From: Xanthomonas floridensis
Lineage (GTDB): Bacteria > Pseudomonadota > Gammaproteobacteria > Xanthomonadales > Xanthomonadaceae
Reading direction: 5' to 3'
Length of the DNA stretch: 64,000 nucleotides
Assembly (NCBI RefSeq): GCF_001642575.1
Contig: NZ_LXNG01000002.1
Location: 62,001-126,000, forward strand
A program made the translations under genes and the position numbers. Under the pieces are notes generated by a model that did no database searches, was not told the origin of the DNA, and worked only from the letters and a program-made list of their open reading frames with translations. Position 1 is the first letter of the stretch. Each line of letters opens with the position of its first letter. Below, piece after piece: positions 9,357 to 18,368 of this stretch.

Positions 9357-9722
9357 TCAACGCCGCGGCGCAGGCGCCTGCTGGCTGCCCGGCACCGGCA
9401 CGATGCCGCTGGACGAGGAGGGATCGACCACAGTCATGGTTTCGATGGAACCATCCGGCCACACCACCTGGAAGGTAGAGCCCGCCGGCAGCGTGGAAAA
9501 CGGCATCGCACTGCCTGCGCGATACACCGCAGCCACCTGGCTGGCGCCATGCCGTCGCTGCTGTTCGTCGGCGCCGACGGTGGTGGACCTGATCGACAAG
9601 GGCTGATAACGGTGATCGGCGGTATCGATCATCACGATGCCCACTGCCGCAGCCGAGTACGCCACGAACAATGCCACCCACAACCAGAACTTGGCGCCAT
9701 GCGCCAACCGACGGTAATTCAT
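9357..9722 (-). CDS. Small membrane-anchored protein of unknown function
   Basis: 121 residues. One N-terminal transmembrane helix (about 12-33, FWLWVALFVAYSAAAVGIVM) is followed by a presumably periplasmic domain with a beta-like segment (STFQVVWPDGSIETMTVV) and a Pro/Ser-rich C-terminus. I recognise no family. Its start overlaps the stop of the upstream gene by 4 bp (ATGA), so the two are translationally coupled and probably act together. Confidence 0.65.
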   Translation of the reverse strand: MNYRRLAHGAKFWLWVALFVAYSAAAVGIVMIDTADHRYQPLSIRSTTVGADEQQRRHGASQVAAVYRAGSAMPFSTLPAGSTFQVVWPDGSIETMTVVDPSSSSGIVPVPGSQQAPAPRR

Positions 9723-10642
9723 GACTGCGCTCCCGGATCGGACACCAATCTATCGACCATCTCATCCACCCTGTCTGCTCCCTGCCGCGGTACCGCGGCA
9801 TCGAATACGAACGACACAAAATCCTGTGCGCCTTCGCGCGAGCAGATGCCCGCGTTGGCGCAGTAACTGGTAACCAGCGTGCTGTCGGCGCTGCAGTCCA
9901 GGCCCAGGCGGCATGCGGCCACCTGCCAGGCAAGCTCGGCGAACTGGTCGCCAGCCACATACCCTTCCAGACTGTCGTCGCCGCTGGCGCGCGCGCCCAT
10001 TGCAGGCGACAGCGCCAGATACGCCTCCGGGTCGCGCGAGGCCAGCACGCGCTGCACCAACGCGCGCTTGTAGGTGGGCGTTGCCTGCAGCGGTTCGCCC
10101 AGGGCCAGCAAGGCTGCCTCGGCGGCCAGGCTGCCGCCGCGCGCGGCGCTTAGCCGTTGTTGCGCGACCAGGCGTGGGCCTAGGCCATCGCTGGGGACAA
10201 AGCCGGCACATCGCTGCGCCACCCGATCGCGGGCGGCGTGCATGGCTGCCACGCCTGGCGTGGCGTGCGCGGCGATCCACCCGCTATCGGCGGCATAACC
10301 GGCCGGGCTGGCGGCGTACGGCGCGCAATAGTCGTACACCCGGCTCAAGCGCCACCCGGCCTGCGCATCGCCGGCGCGCACCTGCTGCTGCAACTGCTGC
10401 GCGTAGCGGTACAGATCCGGCTGCGCATCCACCGCATCGCGATAGTTCAGTTGCAGCGCGTTGCCGCGTTCGGAAGAGGGGTGCCGCACCGGTGTTGCCG
10501 CAGGCTGGTGCACGGCCCCGACGCTGGAGGGCACGGTAGTGGCGCGCGCTGCCGGCTGCGCGCGCAGATGCCACCACCCTGCCGTCGCGAGCGCGACGGG
10601 AGCGAGCAACAGCCAGAGATGGCGGGCACGGACAAGCGGCAT
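9719..10642 (-). CDS. Exported protein of unknown function
   Basis: 307 residues from ATG 10642 (a GTG one codon upstream is possible). The N-terminal hydrophobic segment HLWLLLAPVALATAGWW suggests a signal peptide or anchor. The rest is helical and alanine-rich, with RLSRVYDYCAPY and a cysteine-containing C-terminal part (ACRLGLDC, YCANAGICSREGAQDF) that could form disulfides in the periplasm. Similar uncharacterised helical proteins occur in Xanthomonadaceae; no function can be assigned. It overlaps the downstream small membrane protein by 4 bp. Confidence 0.65.
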   Translation of the reverse strand: MPLVRARHLWLLLAPVALATAGWWHLRAQPAARATTVPSSVGAVHQPAATPVRHPSSERGNALQLNYRDAVDAQPDLYRYAQQLQQQVRAGDAQAGWRLSRVYDYCAPYAASPAGYAADSGWIAAHATPGVAAMHAARDRVAQRCAGFVPSDGLGPRLVAQQRLSAARGGSLAAEAALLALGEPLQATPTYKRALVQRVLASRDPEAYLALSPAMGARASGDDSLEGYVAGDQFAELAWQVAACRLGLDCSADSTLVTSYCANAGICSREGAQDFVSFVFDAAVPRQGADRVDEMVDRLVSDPGAQS

Positions 10643-11001
10643 CACAGCGGCGACCCAGCTGCGGAAGACGCCCGCAGCAACGGCGCGGAGTCTAGCACCC
10701 GGCCGTCCACGCGGCGGCCCGCAAGCGAGCGCTGCCGGTGCGCACTGCGCAGTTGGGCGATGCCTGCAGTGCCGGCGCAGATCGGGCGATAGGCGACCGC
10801 ACGGTCACCAGGCAGGCGCGAGCGTTGCCAGGAGTCGGCATGTAGCACGCGAACGCCGCAGGCCACTGCAGTGCAGTGCAGTCGATCATCGTCGATACGG
10901 CGGTCGCCTGACAGTCGCTCGCCACGTGTTGTCAGCGCTGCTGTGCGATGCGCACTTCGCTTGGGGCGCTGCGTGTGCATGGTCGCATCGCATGGCGTCG
11001 C

Positions 11002-11079
11002 GGTGTGGGTGTGGGTGTGGGTGTGGGTGTGGGTGTGGGTGTGGGTGCGGGTGCGGGTGCGGGTGCGGGTGCGGGTGCG
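11002..11079 (+). repeat. Hexanucleotide array (GGTGTG)7(GGTGCG)6
   Basis: Seven perfect GGTGTG units are followed directly by six perfect GGTGCG units. The clean block change suggests one T-to-C substitution spread by slippage expansion. It is a likely hypervariable locus. Confidence 0.95.
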
Positions 11080-11094
11080 GGTGAAGCGTAGCCA

Positions 11095-11671
11095 GTGCAT
11101 GTGGAGACCTCGCAATGCCGCCAAGCTCGCAGACGTCTGCCCGACACACGGAATACGCGGCGGTCTGCGCACGAGCACTCTGATCGCAATGGGCGTATCG
11201 CTTGTGCGATATGCGCCTGGTCGCATCGCGCTCCGGGTACTGTCTCCGGCGTAGGCCTTCCATGTGGAGACGGCGCGATGCGGGGACGCTCGCGGAGGTC
11301 TGCCTGACACACGGAATACGCGGCGGTCTGCGCACGAGCACTCTGATCGCAATGGGCGTATCGCTTGTGCGATATGCGCCTGGTCGCATCGCGCTCCGGG
11401 TACTGTCTCCGGCGTAGGCCTTCCATGTGGAGACGGCGCGATGCGGGGACGCTCGCGGAGGTCTGCCTGACACACGGAATACGCGGCGGTCTGCGCACGA
11501 GCACTCTGATCGCAATGGGCGTATCGCTTGTGCGATATGCGCCTGGTCGTATCGCGCTCCGGGTACTGTCTCCGGCGCAGGCCTTCCATGTGGAGACGGC
11601 GCGATGCCGGGACGCTCGCGGAGGTCCGCCTGACAGACGGAAGGGGGTCTGCGTCGGCGCGCGAGCGCTCC
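11095..11671 (+). repeat. 163-bp tandem repeat, about 3.5 copies
   Basis: Units begin GCCTTCCATGTGGAGACG at 11255, 11418 and 11581, exactly 163 bp apart. A more diverged first copy covers about 11095-11254, and the last copy decays after about 11643. The two central copies are nearly identical. Because 163 is not divisible by three, the array is unlikely to encode a repeated protein. Confidence 0.93.
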
Positions 11672-11894
11672 TGTGGGAGGCACCCTTCGCGTGCGTGCTT
11701 CGTGCGTCTGGCAGCTTCGCGCTCCGCGTCTGGATGCAGCGTGCGTCTGGCATGTCGACACGTCTCTTGCGCATCGGCGCTTGATCCCGCCCCCGGCATC
11801 TTCCACCACGCCATGCCCCCGGCCGGGCGCGATGCCTCAGCCCGCCGCCGCGAATGGTCTACGATGCACGCCTTGCTGATTGCCGACTGCCACG

Positions 11895-12815
11895 ATGCCG
11901 TTTCTTGAACTGACCCTGCCCTGCTCCGATACCACCCAGCCCCGCTTCCAGACCGCGCTGGAGGAGGTCGGCGCGCTGGCGGTGACCCTGCTCGACGCCG
12001 ATGCCGATACCAGCAACGAGCGCGCCATCCTGGAGCCTGGCGTGGGCGAAATGCCGTTATGGAATTCGCTGGTGCTGACTGCGCTGTTCGATGGCGAGAG
12101 CGATGCGCTGGCGGTGCTTGCGGCGCTGGAAGCGTTCGACCCGGAGCTGGACTGGAGCCAGGTGGCACTGCGCATGGTCGAAGACAGCGACTGGGAACGC
12201 GCCTGGATGGATCTGTTCAAGCCGATGCAGTTCGGCACGCGCACCTTCATCGTGCCGTGGAATCACGACCTGCCCGAGGCGGCCGACACGCCGCAGGCCG
12301 CCGTGGTGCGGCTGGATCCGGGCCTGGCGTTCGGGTCGGGGACGCACCAGACCACCGCGCTGTGCCTGCGCTGGCTGGACAGCCTGGCCGGCAGCGGCGA
12401 GCTGCAGGGCCGCAGCGTGCTCGACTTCGGGTGTGGCTCGGGCATTCTGGCGGTCGCCGCGCTGAAGCTGGGCGCCGCCAGCGCGGTGGGGGTGGACAAC
12501 GACCCGCAGGCGCTGCTGGCAACGGCCGACAATGCCGAGCGCAACGCCGTGGCCGCGCAGCTGGCGGTCTATCTGCCGCAGGACGAGCCGGTGCAGACCT
12601 ATCCGGTGGTGGTCGCCAACATCCTGGCCTCGGCACTGGATGCGCTGGCCGACACCCTGGCCGCACGCGTGGCCCCGGGCGGCCGCATTGCCCTGTCGGG
12701 CATCCTGCACGGGCAGGAGGACGAGTTGCTGGAACGCTACGCGCCCTGGTTCGAGCAGTTGCGTTGCGAGCGCGACGAAGACTGGATGCGCATCGACGGC
12801 GTTCGCCGCAGCTGA
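11895..12815 (+). CDS. prmA: Ribosomal protein L11 methyltransferase
   Basis: 306 residues. PrmA trimethylates lysine and N-terminal amines of ribosomal protein L11. The N-terminal substrate-recognition domain starts [22 protein letters not shown] and [18 protein letters not shown] are family-specific; the SAM-binding motif is [15 protein letters not shown], followed by NDPQA and VVVANILA. The ATG at 11895 was chosen over an in-frame ATG five codons upstream because it matches the usual PrmA start. In gammaproteobacteria prmA often sits near fis, as here. Confidence 0.96.
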   Translation: MPFLELTLPCSDTTQPRFQTALEEVGALAVTLLDADADTSNERAILEPGVGEMPLWNSLVLTALFDGESDALAVLAALEAFDPELDWSQVALRMVEDSDWERAWMDLFKPMQFGTRTFIVPWNHDLPEAADTPQAAVVRLDPGLAFGSGTHQTTALCLRWLDSLAGSGELQGRSVLDFGCGSGILAVAALKLGAASAVGVDNDPQALLATADNAERNAVAAQLAVYLPQDEPVQTYPVVVANILASALDALADTLAARVAPGGRIALSGILHGQEDELLERYAPWFEQLRCERDEDWMRIDGVRRS

Positions 12816-12827
12816 TCGCCGGCTCGC

Positions 12828-13319
12828 TCACCGCTGCGGGCGGCTGGCGCGGATCTGCGCGGTGGTCACCGCATCGGCCACGCTGATCGCACGCAGGCGG
12901 GTCACCACCTGCCAGCCGGCATGCTGTAACGCCGCACTGCGCCAACGCCCGGCCTGCCGGGCCGCGCCCACACGCAATCCCAGCTCGGCCAGCAACAGCG
13001 CCACCCAGGCGCCCGCCGACCACGCCTGCGCGCCGGCCAGCGCCACGCCGGCAGCCAGCACCGCAAGCGCCGCCCCCATCCCCAGCAGCGGCCAATGCCG
13101 GTAGCGCAGCGCCCAGCCACGCGGTGCCAGCGCAGCTGACCAATGCATGCCCTCGGCGATGGCGTCCCACTCCTGATCGCGTCGCCAGACCTGGTAGCAG
13201 AGCGCTCCGCGAAAGTGCGCGACCGCCGGATCCAGCGGCGAATCGGCCGGCCACGGCGCGCTCGGCGGCGGTGTCTGGCCATGCGGTTGGTCAGGTTCTG
13301 GAGTGACAGGCTCGACCAT
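12828..13319 (-). CDS. Small two-helix membrane protein of unknown function
   Basis: 163 residues. The Pro-rich N-terminus (MVEPVTPEPDQPHGQTPPP) is followed by VWRRDQEWDAIAEGMHWSAA, reminiscent of small inner-membrane proteins such as the DUF2628 group (weak resemblance), then two adjacent hydrophobic helices (about 85-130) and a basic C-terminus. The ATG at 13319 is preferred because AAGGAGG lies 6-7 nt upstream; the ATG at 13325 would directly abut it. It is divergent from the XRE regulator and convergent with prmA. Confidence 0.65.
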   Translation of the reverse strand: MVEPVTPEPDQPHGQTPPPSAPWPADSPLDPAVAHFRGALCYQVWRRDQEWDAIAEGMHWSAALAPRGWALRYRHWPLLGMGAALAVLAAGVALAGAQAWSAGAWVALLLAELGLRVGAARQAGRWRSAALQHAGWQVVTRLRAISVADAVTTAQIRASRPQR

Positions 13320-13469
13320 GAACATCCTCCTTGAGTTCGCTGTGATCTCGTCATCAGTGACGTCGCGACAGTATCGCAAACATATGCCGATATGAAAGAC
13401 ATACGAACTATCCCCAAGCGCTGCTAGGGCTATATCTCCCGGCCCTGTCCGCCTCCCATCCGGTGCCGT
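13320..13469. promoter_or_regulatory. Divergent promoter region with palindrome CATATGCCGATATG
   Basis: The 150-bp space between the membrane-protein gene and the XRE regulator holds a perfect 5-bp inverted repeat, CATAT-GCCG-ATATG, at 13381-13394 in locally AT-rich sequence. It would suit a dimeric helix-turn-helix regulator and may be the operator for the adjacent XRE protein. Confidence 0.35.
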
Positions 13470-13847
13470 GTGAGCAAGCTGTACGAACGAGTACGCGAAG
13501 CCCGCAGCTTCACCAAGCTGACCCAGGAAGCCCTGGCCGGCGAGTTGGGCGTCACCCGCAGCGCAGTGGCGCAATGGGAAATGGCCGAAGGCACCGCGCC
13601 ATCGGTGGAGAACCTGATCGGCCTGGCCAAGCGCAGCGGCATGGCCTTCGAATACCTGGCCACCGGCCGCGGCGAACGCGTGTTCGGCCCGCCGGTGTCG
13701 GCCATTGCCGAAGAGCCGGCCCAGTACCGCCGCCTGGACGACCAGCAACGCGTGCTGCTGGCGCGCTTCGACAGCCTGGCGCCGCGACAACGCAGCGGGC
13801 TGCTGGATCTGTTGCAGGCCGAGGGGAAGACGCGGCGGCGACGGTGA
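13470..13847 (+). CDS. XRE-family helix-turn-helix regulator
   Basis: 125 residues from GTG 13470. The N-terminal HTH_3/XRE domain (about 5-65) shows REARSFTKLTQEALAGELGV and TRSAVAQWEMAEGTAPSVEN, typical of Cro/CI-like DNA-binding proteins. The C-terminal half is helical, probably for oligomerisation, and ends RRRR. It is divergent from the small membrane protein and likely regulates it and/or itself. No phage genes adjoin it. Its target is not known. Confidence 0.88.
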   Translation: MSKLYERVREARSFTKLTQEALAGELGVTRSAVAQWEMAEGTAPSVENLIGLAKRSGMAFEYLATGRGERVFGPPVSAIAEEPAQYRRLDDQQRVLLARFDSLAPRQRSGLLDLLQAEGKTRRRR

Positions 13848-13850
13848 GTT

Positions 13851-13930
13851 TCGGGATTCGGGATTCGGGATTCGGGATTCGGGATTCGGGATTCGGGAAT
13901 CGGGAATCGGGAATCGGGAATCGGGAATCG
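13851..13930 (+). repeat. Heptamer tract: GGGATTC block followed by GGGAATC block
   Basis: About 80 bp of perfect heptamers directly after the XRE stop; a block of GGGATTC units switches to a block of GGGAATC units. It belongs to the dispersed heptamer family seen at six places in this window. Confidence 0.93.
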
Positions 13931-14294
13931 TCAGGAGCGTGCGCCGGCAGGTTGGATGGTGCTGGCGGTGCGTCGGTCTCCGTGCCTAAAAAAAAAAGCC
14001 CTGTGCGGGAGTGATCTAGTCAGGGCGGCGAGCCGCGGGCTCGGAAGGACGACCTGCGCGGTGGCCGGCGTGTCTTCGGGTGTGCGGTATTTTGAAGTTG
14101 GCGCGCGGGGTTGCAGTGTTTTTTGCCGCATCGGCGCGAGGCAGCACCTCCTGGCAACGCTGCGCGCTGCACCAACGTGAGCTGCAACTGGTAGTCGAAG
14201 CACCGGATGCGATGAGGCGCGGCGCCGGGACGTGGACGTTCGCAGCTGCGGGCGCGCGTGGTTGAATAGGGTCTTCTCCGCTGCACGCCTGCCG
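13931..14294. other. Intergenic region before the DUF3426 gene
   Basis: About 360 bp without a supported gene. It contains a run of ten A residues at about 13988, with no clear hairpin, and otherwise ordinary sequence. Confidence 0.4.
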
Positions 14295-15482
14295 ATGTCC
14301 GAGACTCCGCCACCGCGCCGCCCCCTGGCCACGTTCCTGCGTGCCACGCCCGCTGCCCCTGCGCTGATTCCAACGCCGGCCGTGCCACCCACCGAGCCGC
14401 TGGAACAGGCGCCGCCCGCGCCGATGGCCGAGCTGCCCCCGGCACCTGCCCAGGAACCGATACCGGCACCGCTGGCGCCACTGGCCCCAGCACCCGGCAC
14501 CGACATACCTGACACCACACACGATGATGGCACGCAAGGTGCGCCGGTAGCCGGCGTCGCCGCGGGTCCAGTCGCGGCGCAGCAGGCGATGGCCAACCCG
14601 CGCCGCACGACGACACCGCCGGCTACCCAGGCGCCCCCTGTGGCGCCAGCCATCAAGGCGTCGACTCCGGCTCCGACTGCAGACCCATCTGTAGCAACTG
14701 TGTCGCCTCTGGCTTCTGCTTCATCCCCCGCCTCGCCGTCGGCTTCTGCCGCATCCCTGACGTCTGCATCGCCAGCGGTGTCGGCCCAACCGCCCGCATC
14801 GGCCGAAGACGCCTCTACCGCAGACCTGCACGCCCCTGCGGCGACACCTGCCACCGGCCGTGCCGCCGCTGCGGCCGACGCTGATGCAGTCTGGGAACCG
14901 GATGCCGCTGCCATCCATGCCGGTACCCAAGCGCCGAGTGCCACGCCGCTGCTGCCGCTGCCCACGCCCAATGCCCCGGCGTTTGCGCGACGTGGTCTCA
15001 GCCGGCCGCGGCTGCGCGCCAGCGGCCGGCAGTGGGCACTGCTGGTCGGCCTGGTGGGCGTGCTGGCCCTGCAGATCGTCATTGCCGACCGCGCACACCT
15101 GGCCGGCGATGCCCGCTGGCGGCCGGTGGTGAGCGCCGCCTGCGCGGTGCTGCGCTGCAGCCTGCCAGCGTGGCGCGAACCGGCCGCGCTGACCCTGCTC
15201 AACCGAGAAGTACGGCCGATGCCCGGGATGCCCGGCGTGCTGCAGATCCAGGCCAGTTTCCGCAACGATGCCCGCTGGGCGCAGGCCTGGCCGTGGCTGC
15301 AGCTGTCGCTGTCCGACGCCGATGGCCGGGTGATCGGCACGCGCGTGCTGGGCCCGCAGGAGTATCTGGGGCAGGCGCCGGCCGAGCAGGACACGCTCGC
15401 ACCCGGTCAGGCGGTGCAGGTGGCGTTTCGGGTGCGCGAACCGGCCGCAAGCACGGCTGCCTTCAGCTTCGATTTCCGCTAA
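14295..15482 (+). CDS. DUF3426 membrane protein with long Ala/Pro-rich N-terminus
   Basis: 395 residues from ATG 14295. Residues 1-230 are low-complexity Pro/Ala/Thr-rich sequence. One transmembrane helix follows (WALLVGLVGVLALQIVIAD, about 252-270), then the DUF3426 domain (LNREVRPMPGMPGVLQIQAS, PWLQLSLSDADGRVIGTRV, LGPQEYL). Relatives next to prmA usually carry an N-terminal CxxC zinc ribbon; no CxxC pair is present here. Function is unknown. The position between prmA and fis is the conserved one, though a membrane protein and an XRE regulator have come between it and prmA. Confidence 0.85.
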   Translation: MSETPPPRRPLATFLRATPAAPALIPTPAVPPTEPLEQAPPAPMAELPPAPAQEPIPAPLAPLAPAPGTDIPDTTHDDGTQGAPVAGVAAGPVAAQQAMANPRRTTTPPATQAPPVAPAIKASTPAPTADPSVATVSPLASASSPASPSASAASLTSASPAVSAQPPASAEDASTADLHAPAATPATGRAAAAADADAVWEPDAAAIHAGTQAPSATPLLPLPTPNAPAFARRGLSRPRLRASGRQWALLVGLVGVLALQIVIADRAHLAGDARWRPVVSAACAVLRCSLPAWREPAALTLLNREVRPMPGMPGVLQIQASFRNDARWAQAWPWLQLSLSDADGRVIGTRVLGPQEYLGQAPAEQDTLAPGQAVQVAFRVREPAASTAAFSFDFR

Positions 15483-15583
15483 GCGACCGCAACCTGCAAC
15501 CGATGGCCACATGGGCGTGGCGAGCGCGGAGGTCACGCGCTAGACTCACTCCCCCTCGCCGGCCACGCGTCCCGGCTTCGTGA

Positions 15584-15871
<288 letters not shown>

Positions 15872-15873
15872 GA

Positions 15874-15903
15874 CGGGAATCGGGAATCGGGAATCGGGAA
15901 TCG
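15874..15903 (+). repeat. GGGAATC heptamer repeat after fis
   Basis: Four perfect GGGAATC units starting 3 bp after the fis stop, near the junction where the fis-purH neighbourhood is interrupted by the minus-strand lipid operon. Confidence 0.92.
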
Positions 15904-16123
15904 TAAGAGCATGCCGTGGCGAGACGTGGCGTGCATCGGGTTCCCACTGCGATGGGTGAGTCGACGCGGCTCAACGTTGCGGTCGGCAAGACGCCGCTGT
16001 TGGCCGAGCGGTGGAGTACGGATCTAGATCTGCACATCGCCCCCTTCCCGCGGCGCGCGATGTACACACTGCGCTTTGCTGAGGATTGACTTTCAGCGCC
16101 CAGTTGGGCTGCAGTGCAAATGC

Positions 16124-17098
16124 TTACGCCCAGCCGTAGCGGATCAGATGGAAGAACACCGGGGCGGCGAAGCAGACCGAGTCCAGGCGATCGAGTACGC
16201 CGCCGTGGCCTTCGATCATGTGGCCCCAGTCCTTGATGCCGCGATCGCGTTTGATCGCCGACATCACCAGGCCGCCGAAGAAGCCCATCAGGTTGGCCAC
16301 CAGCGCCAGCCCGAATGCATGCCAGGGTGCGAAGGGGGTGATCCACCACAGCGCCATGCCGAGCAGGCTGGCCGACAGCACGCCGCCGATGAAACCCTCC
16401 ACCGTCTTGGACGGCGACAGCTTCGGCGCGATCAGATGCCGGCCGGCCAGCTTGCCCCAGACATACTGCAACACGTCCGAGGATTGCACCACGATCACCA
16501 GGAACGCGATCAGCAGCAGGTTGCGCCCGGCATAGCCGGGGATCTCAAGGTTCAACAAGGCCGGCACGTGCGAGATGCAGAACACGCAGATCATCAGGCC
16601 CCATTGCACCTTGGCGGTGCGCTCCAGATAGCGCGTGGTATCGCCGCCGATGGTGGCCAGGATCGGCAGCACCAGGAACGCGTAGACCGGAATCAGCAGC
16701 GTGTACATGCCGTACCAGCCGGTCCACACCAGCCCGTACTGCCAGGGCAGCACGATGTAGAACGCCGCCAGCAGTGCGTAGTAATCGCCGCGCCGGGTGG
16801 GCGTGAGCGTGATGAACTCGCGCAGCGCAAACAGCGACACCAAGGCGAACAAGCCGATCACTCCGGCGCGGCCGAAGACGAACGCGATACCGACCACCCC
16901 TGCCATGACCCACCACGCGCGAATGCGTGCGACCAGGTTGTCCAGCACTGCGCTCGGGCGTTCGCGTGCGCGCCAACGCAGCGTTTCGGAAATCAGCGTG
17001 GCAATGATCAGGACCAGCGCGATGCCGCTGAACAACCACAGTGTCTGCTGATGCATCGAAGACTGCTGCAGCTGACCGCTGTACAGATACAGGCTCAT
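16124..17098 (-). CDS. CDP-diglyceride synthase-like phosphatidate cytidylyltransferase (YnbB-like)
   Basis: 324 residues with about eight transmembrane helices. The C-terminal signature SAIKRDRGIKDWGHMIEGHG-GVLDRLDS contains the conserved S-x-KR-x2-x-KD-x-GxxxPGHGGxxDRxD pattern of CdsA, with isoleucine-glutamate replacing the usual Pro before GHGG. SPSKTVEGFIGG is the other family hallmark. CdsA makes CDP-diacylglycerol from phosphatidate and CTP, the donor for CDP-alcohol phosphotransferases. It is the last gene of an eight-gene minus-strand operon that also holds two such phosphotransferases, as ynbB sits with ynbA in E. coli. It overlaps the upstream acyltransferase by 4 bp. Confidence 0.92.
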   Translation of the reverse strand: MSLYLYSGQLQQSSMHQQTLWLFSGIALVLIIATLISETLRWRARERPSAVLDNLVARIRAWWVMAGVVGIAFVFGRAGVIGLFALVSLFALREFITLTPTRRGDYYALLAAFYIVLPWQYGLVWTGWYGMYTLLIPVYAFLVLPILATIGGDTTRYLERTAKVQWGLMICVFCISHVPALLNLEIPGYAGRNLLLIAFLVIVVQSSDVLQYVWGKLAGRHLIAPKLSPSKTVEGFIGGVLSASLLGMALWWITPFAPWHAFGLALVANLMGFFGGLVMSAIKRDRGIKDWGHMIEGHGGVLDRLDSVCFAAPVFFHLIRYGWA

Positions 17099-17727
17099 GC
17101 GCGCGCCTCCAGCTGGTCCGGCGACAACGCCAGCAGCGCCTCACGCGCACGCGCCAGAAACGCGTCCTTGTCTTCGTCGGCCTCCAGCCGCAACGGTGCA
17201 CCGAAGGTGGTGGTGCACAACAGCGGCAGCGGCAGCCACTTACCCTTGGGCATCACCCGCTTGAGGTTGTCGATCCACACCGGCACGAACTCCAGTTCCG
17301 GGCGCTGCCGCGCCAGGTGATACAGCCCGCTCTTGAACGGCAGCACTCCTTCATCGGGATTGCGCGTGCCCTCGGGAAACAGGATAAGCGAATCGCCGGC
17401 GTCCACTGCATCGCACAGACATTCGATCGGGTCGCGGGTGCGACGCGCCGGATCGCGCTCAATCAGCACGCCATTGAACACCGCATGGATCAGATAACGC
17501 CGCAGCGCAGTGCGTTGCCAGTAATCGGCCGCGGCTACCGGACGCACTTCATGCCGCAGGCTGGCCGGCAACGACGACCAGATCAGCACGAAATCGCCGT
17601 GGCTGGCGTGGTTACCGTAATACACGCGGCGCTCGTTGGATGGCGCGCAACCACGCCACAACGCGCGTGCACCGGTGAGCGTGCGGATGGCGCCGCTGCA
17701 GGCGCGTGCGATCAAGCGGGCAATCAT
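17095..17727 (-). CDS. PlsC-type lysophospholipid acyltransferase
   Basis: 210 residues from ATG 17727. It shows the acyltransferase NHx4D motif (NHASHGDF, about residues 40-47), a basic substrate region, and FPEGTRNPDEG (motif III) near residue 115, then VPVWIDNLKRVMPKG. Such enzymes acylate lysophosphatidate to phosphatidate. Next to a CdsA-like and two CDP-alcohol phosphotransferase-like proteins it probably supplies or remodels phosphatidate for a dedicated lipid. It overlaps both neighbours by 4 bp. A long in-frame upstream extension reads through the neighbouring gene and is not used. Confidence 0.92.
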   Translation of the reverse strand: MIARLIARACSGAIRTLTGARALWRGCAPSNERRVYYGNHASHGDFVLIWSSLPASLRHEVRPVAAADYWQRTALRRYLIHAVFNGVLIERDPARRTRDPIECLCDAVDAGDSLILFPEGTRNPDEGVLPFKSGLYHLARQRPELEFVPVWIDNLKRVMPKGKWLPLPLLCTTTFGAPLRLEADEDKDAFLARAREALLALSPDQLEARA

Positions 17728-18368
17728 GTCTGCTCCAATGTGCGCACGATCGTGCGCAGCCGTAACACCACCGTCAGCAACGCACCGGCGATCAACACCG
17801 CTAAAGCGCCGCTCAGCAACCAGGCCGCACTGCGCGGCTGGCCCATCCATTGCAGCGGCACCGCCAGCAGGGCGGCGAGCGACAACCATTGCATGCGCTG
17901 CACGCGGCTCATCGGCCCCTGCCGCGGCTCCGGCGTGCCACAGGCCAGGCCCAGCATGCGCACATAGGCGGTGGCCACGCAGCACAGCGCCGCAGCCCAT
18001 CCCAACTGCGCAGCCCACGGCAGGCCCGCCTGCAGCCCATACCCCAGGCCCACGCACACCAGCACGTCGGACAGGCGATCCGGCGCGTCGTTATAGACCT
18101 CTCCCGCGCGCGAGCACATGTGCGCCTGACGTGCCAGCACACCATCCATGCGATTGCACCACAGCCGCCCCTGCAGGCCGAGTATCGCCAGCAGCAGTGG
18201 CATCACGCCTTCGCGTGCGGGAGCACTCACGCCAACGTAGAACATCAGCCCTGCCATGGCGGCAAAGGCGATGCCCACCCACGACACGCCATTGGGCGTG
18301 GCCCCGCGCCCGCGCAAGGCGCGTGCCCACCGTCGCCGCCATTGCTGCTGTTGCTGTCCGCGCTGCAT
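17724..18368 (-). CDS. CDP-alcohol phosphotransferase-fold protein with variant active site (second copy)
   Basis: 214 residues, about six transmembrane helices. The family motif is present but altered: N72-x2-D75-G76-x2-AR-x8-G89-x3-N93-x3-D97 (NRMDGVLARQ then GEVYNDAPD), so two metal-site aspartates of the D-x2-DG-x2-AR-x8-G-x3-D-x3-D consensus are asparagine. The same substitutions, at identical numbering, occur in the operon's other copy. The family transfers a phosphoalcohol from or to CDP-linked donors in the membrane; substrate unknown. The glutamine/arginine-rich N-terminus is cytoplasmic. It overlaps the upstream gene by 1 bp and the downstream one by 4 bp. Confidence 0.88.
   Translation of the reverse strand: MQRGQQQQQWRRRWARALRGRGATPNGVSWVGIAFAAMAGLMFYVGVSAPAREGVMPLLLAILGLQGRLWCNRMDGVLARQAHMCSRAGEVYNDAPDRLSDVLVCVGLGYGLQAGLPWAAQLGWAAALCCVATAYVRMLGLACGTPEPRQGPMSRVQRMQWLSLAALLAVPLQWMGQPRSAAWLLSGALAVLIAGALLTVVLRLRTIVRTLEQT

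Larger units (their letters stand above)
10643..11894. other. 1.25-kb non-coding, repeat-bearing region upstream of prmA
   Basis: No gene is supported. Long open frames on both strands exist only because of repeats: the 163-bp unit is not a multiple of 3, so its frame shifts from copy to copy. The region holds a GGTGTG/GGTGCG hexamer array and about 3.5 copies of the 163-bp tandem repeat (listed separately). Flanks (10646-11000 and 11672-11894) show no other recognisable element. Confidence 0.6.

Noticed and set aside
11095-11671. Possible CRISPR array in the tandem repeats
   Set aside because: Units are 163 bp, contiguous and without unique spacers; no cas genes are near.
10642-12168. Long minus-strand frames with His-Thr runs and repeated peptide across the 163-bp repeats
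   Set aside because: They are generated by the hexamer array and tandem repeat. The repeat length (163) is not a multiple of three, so different copies are read in different frames.
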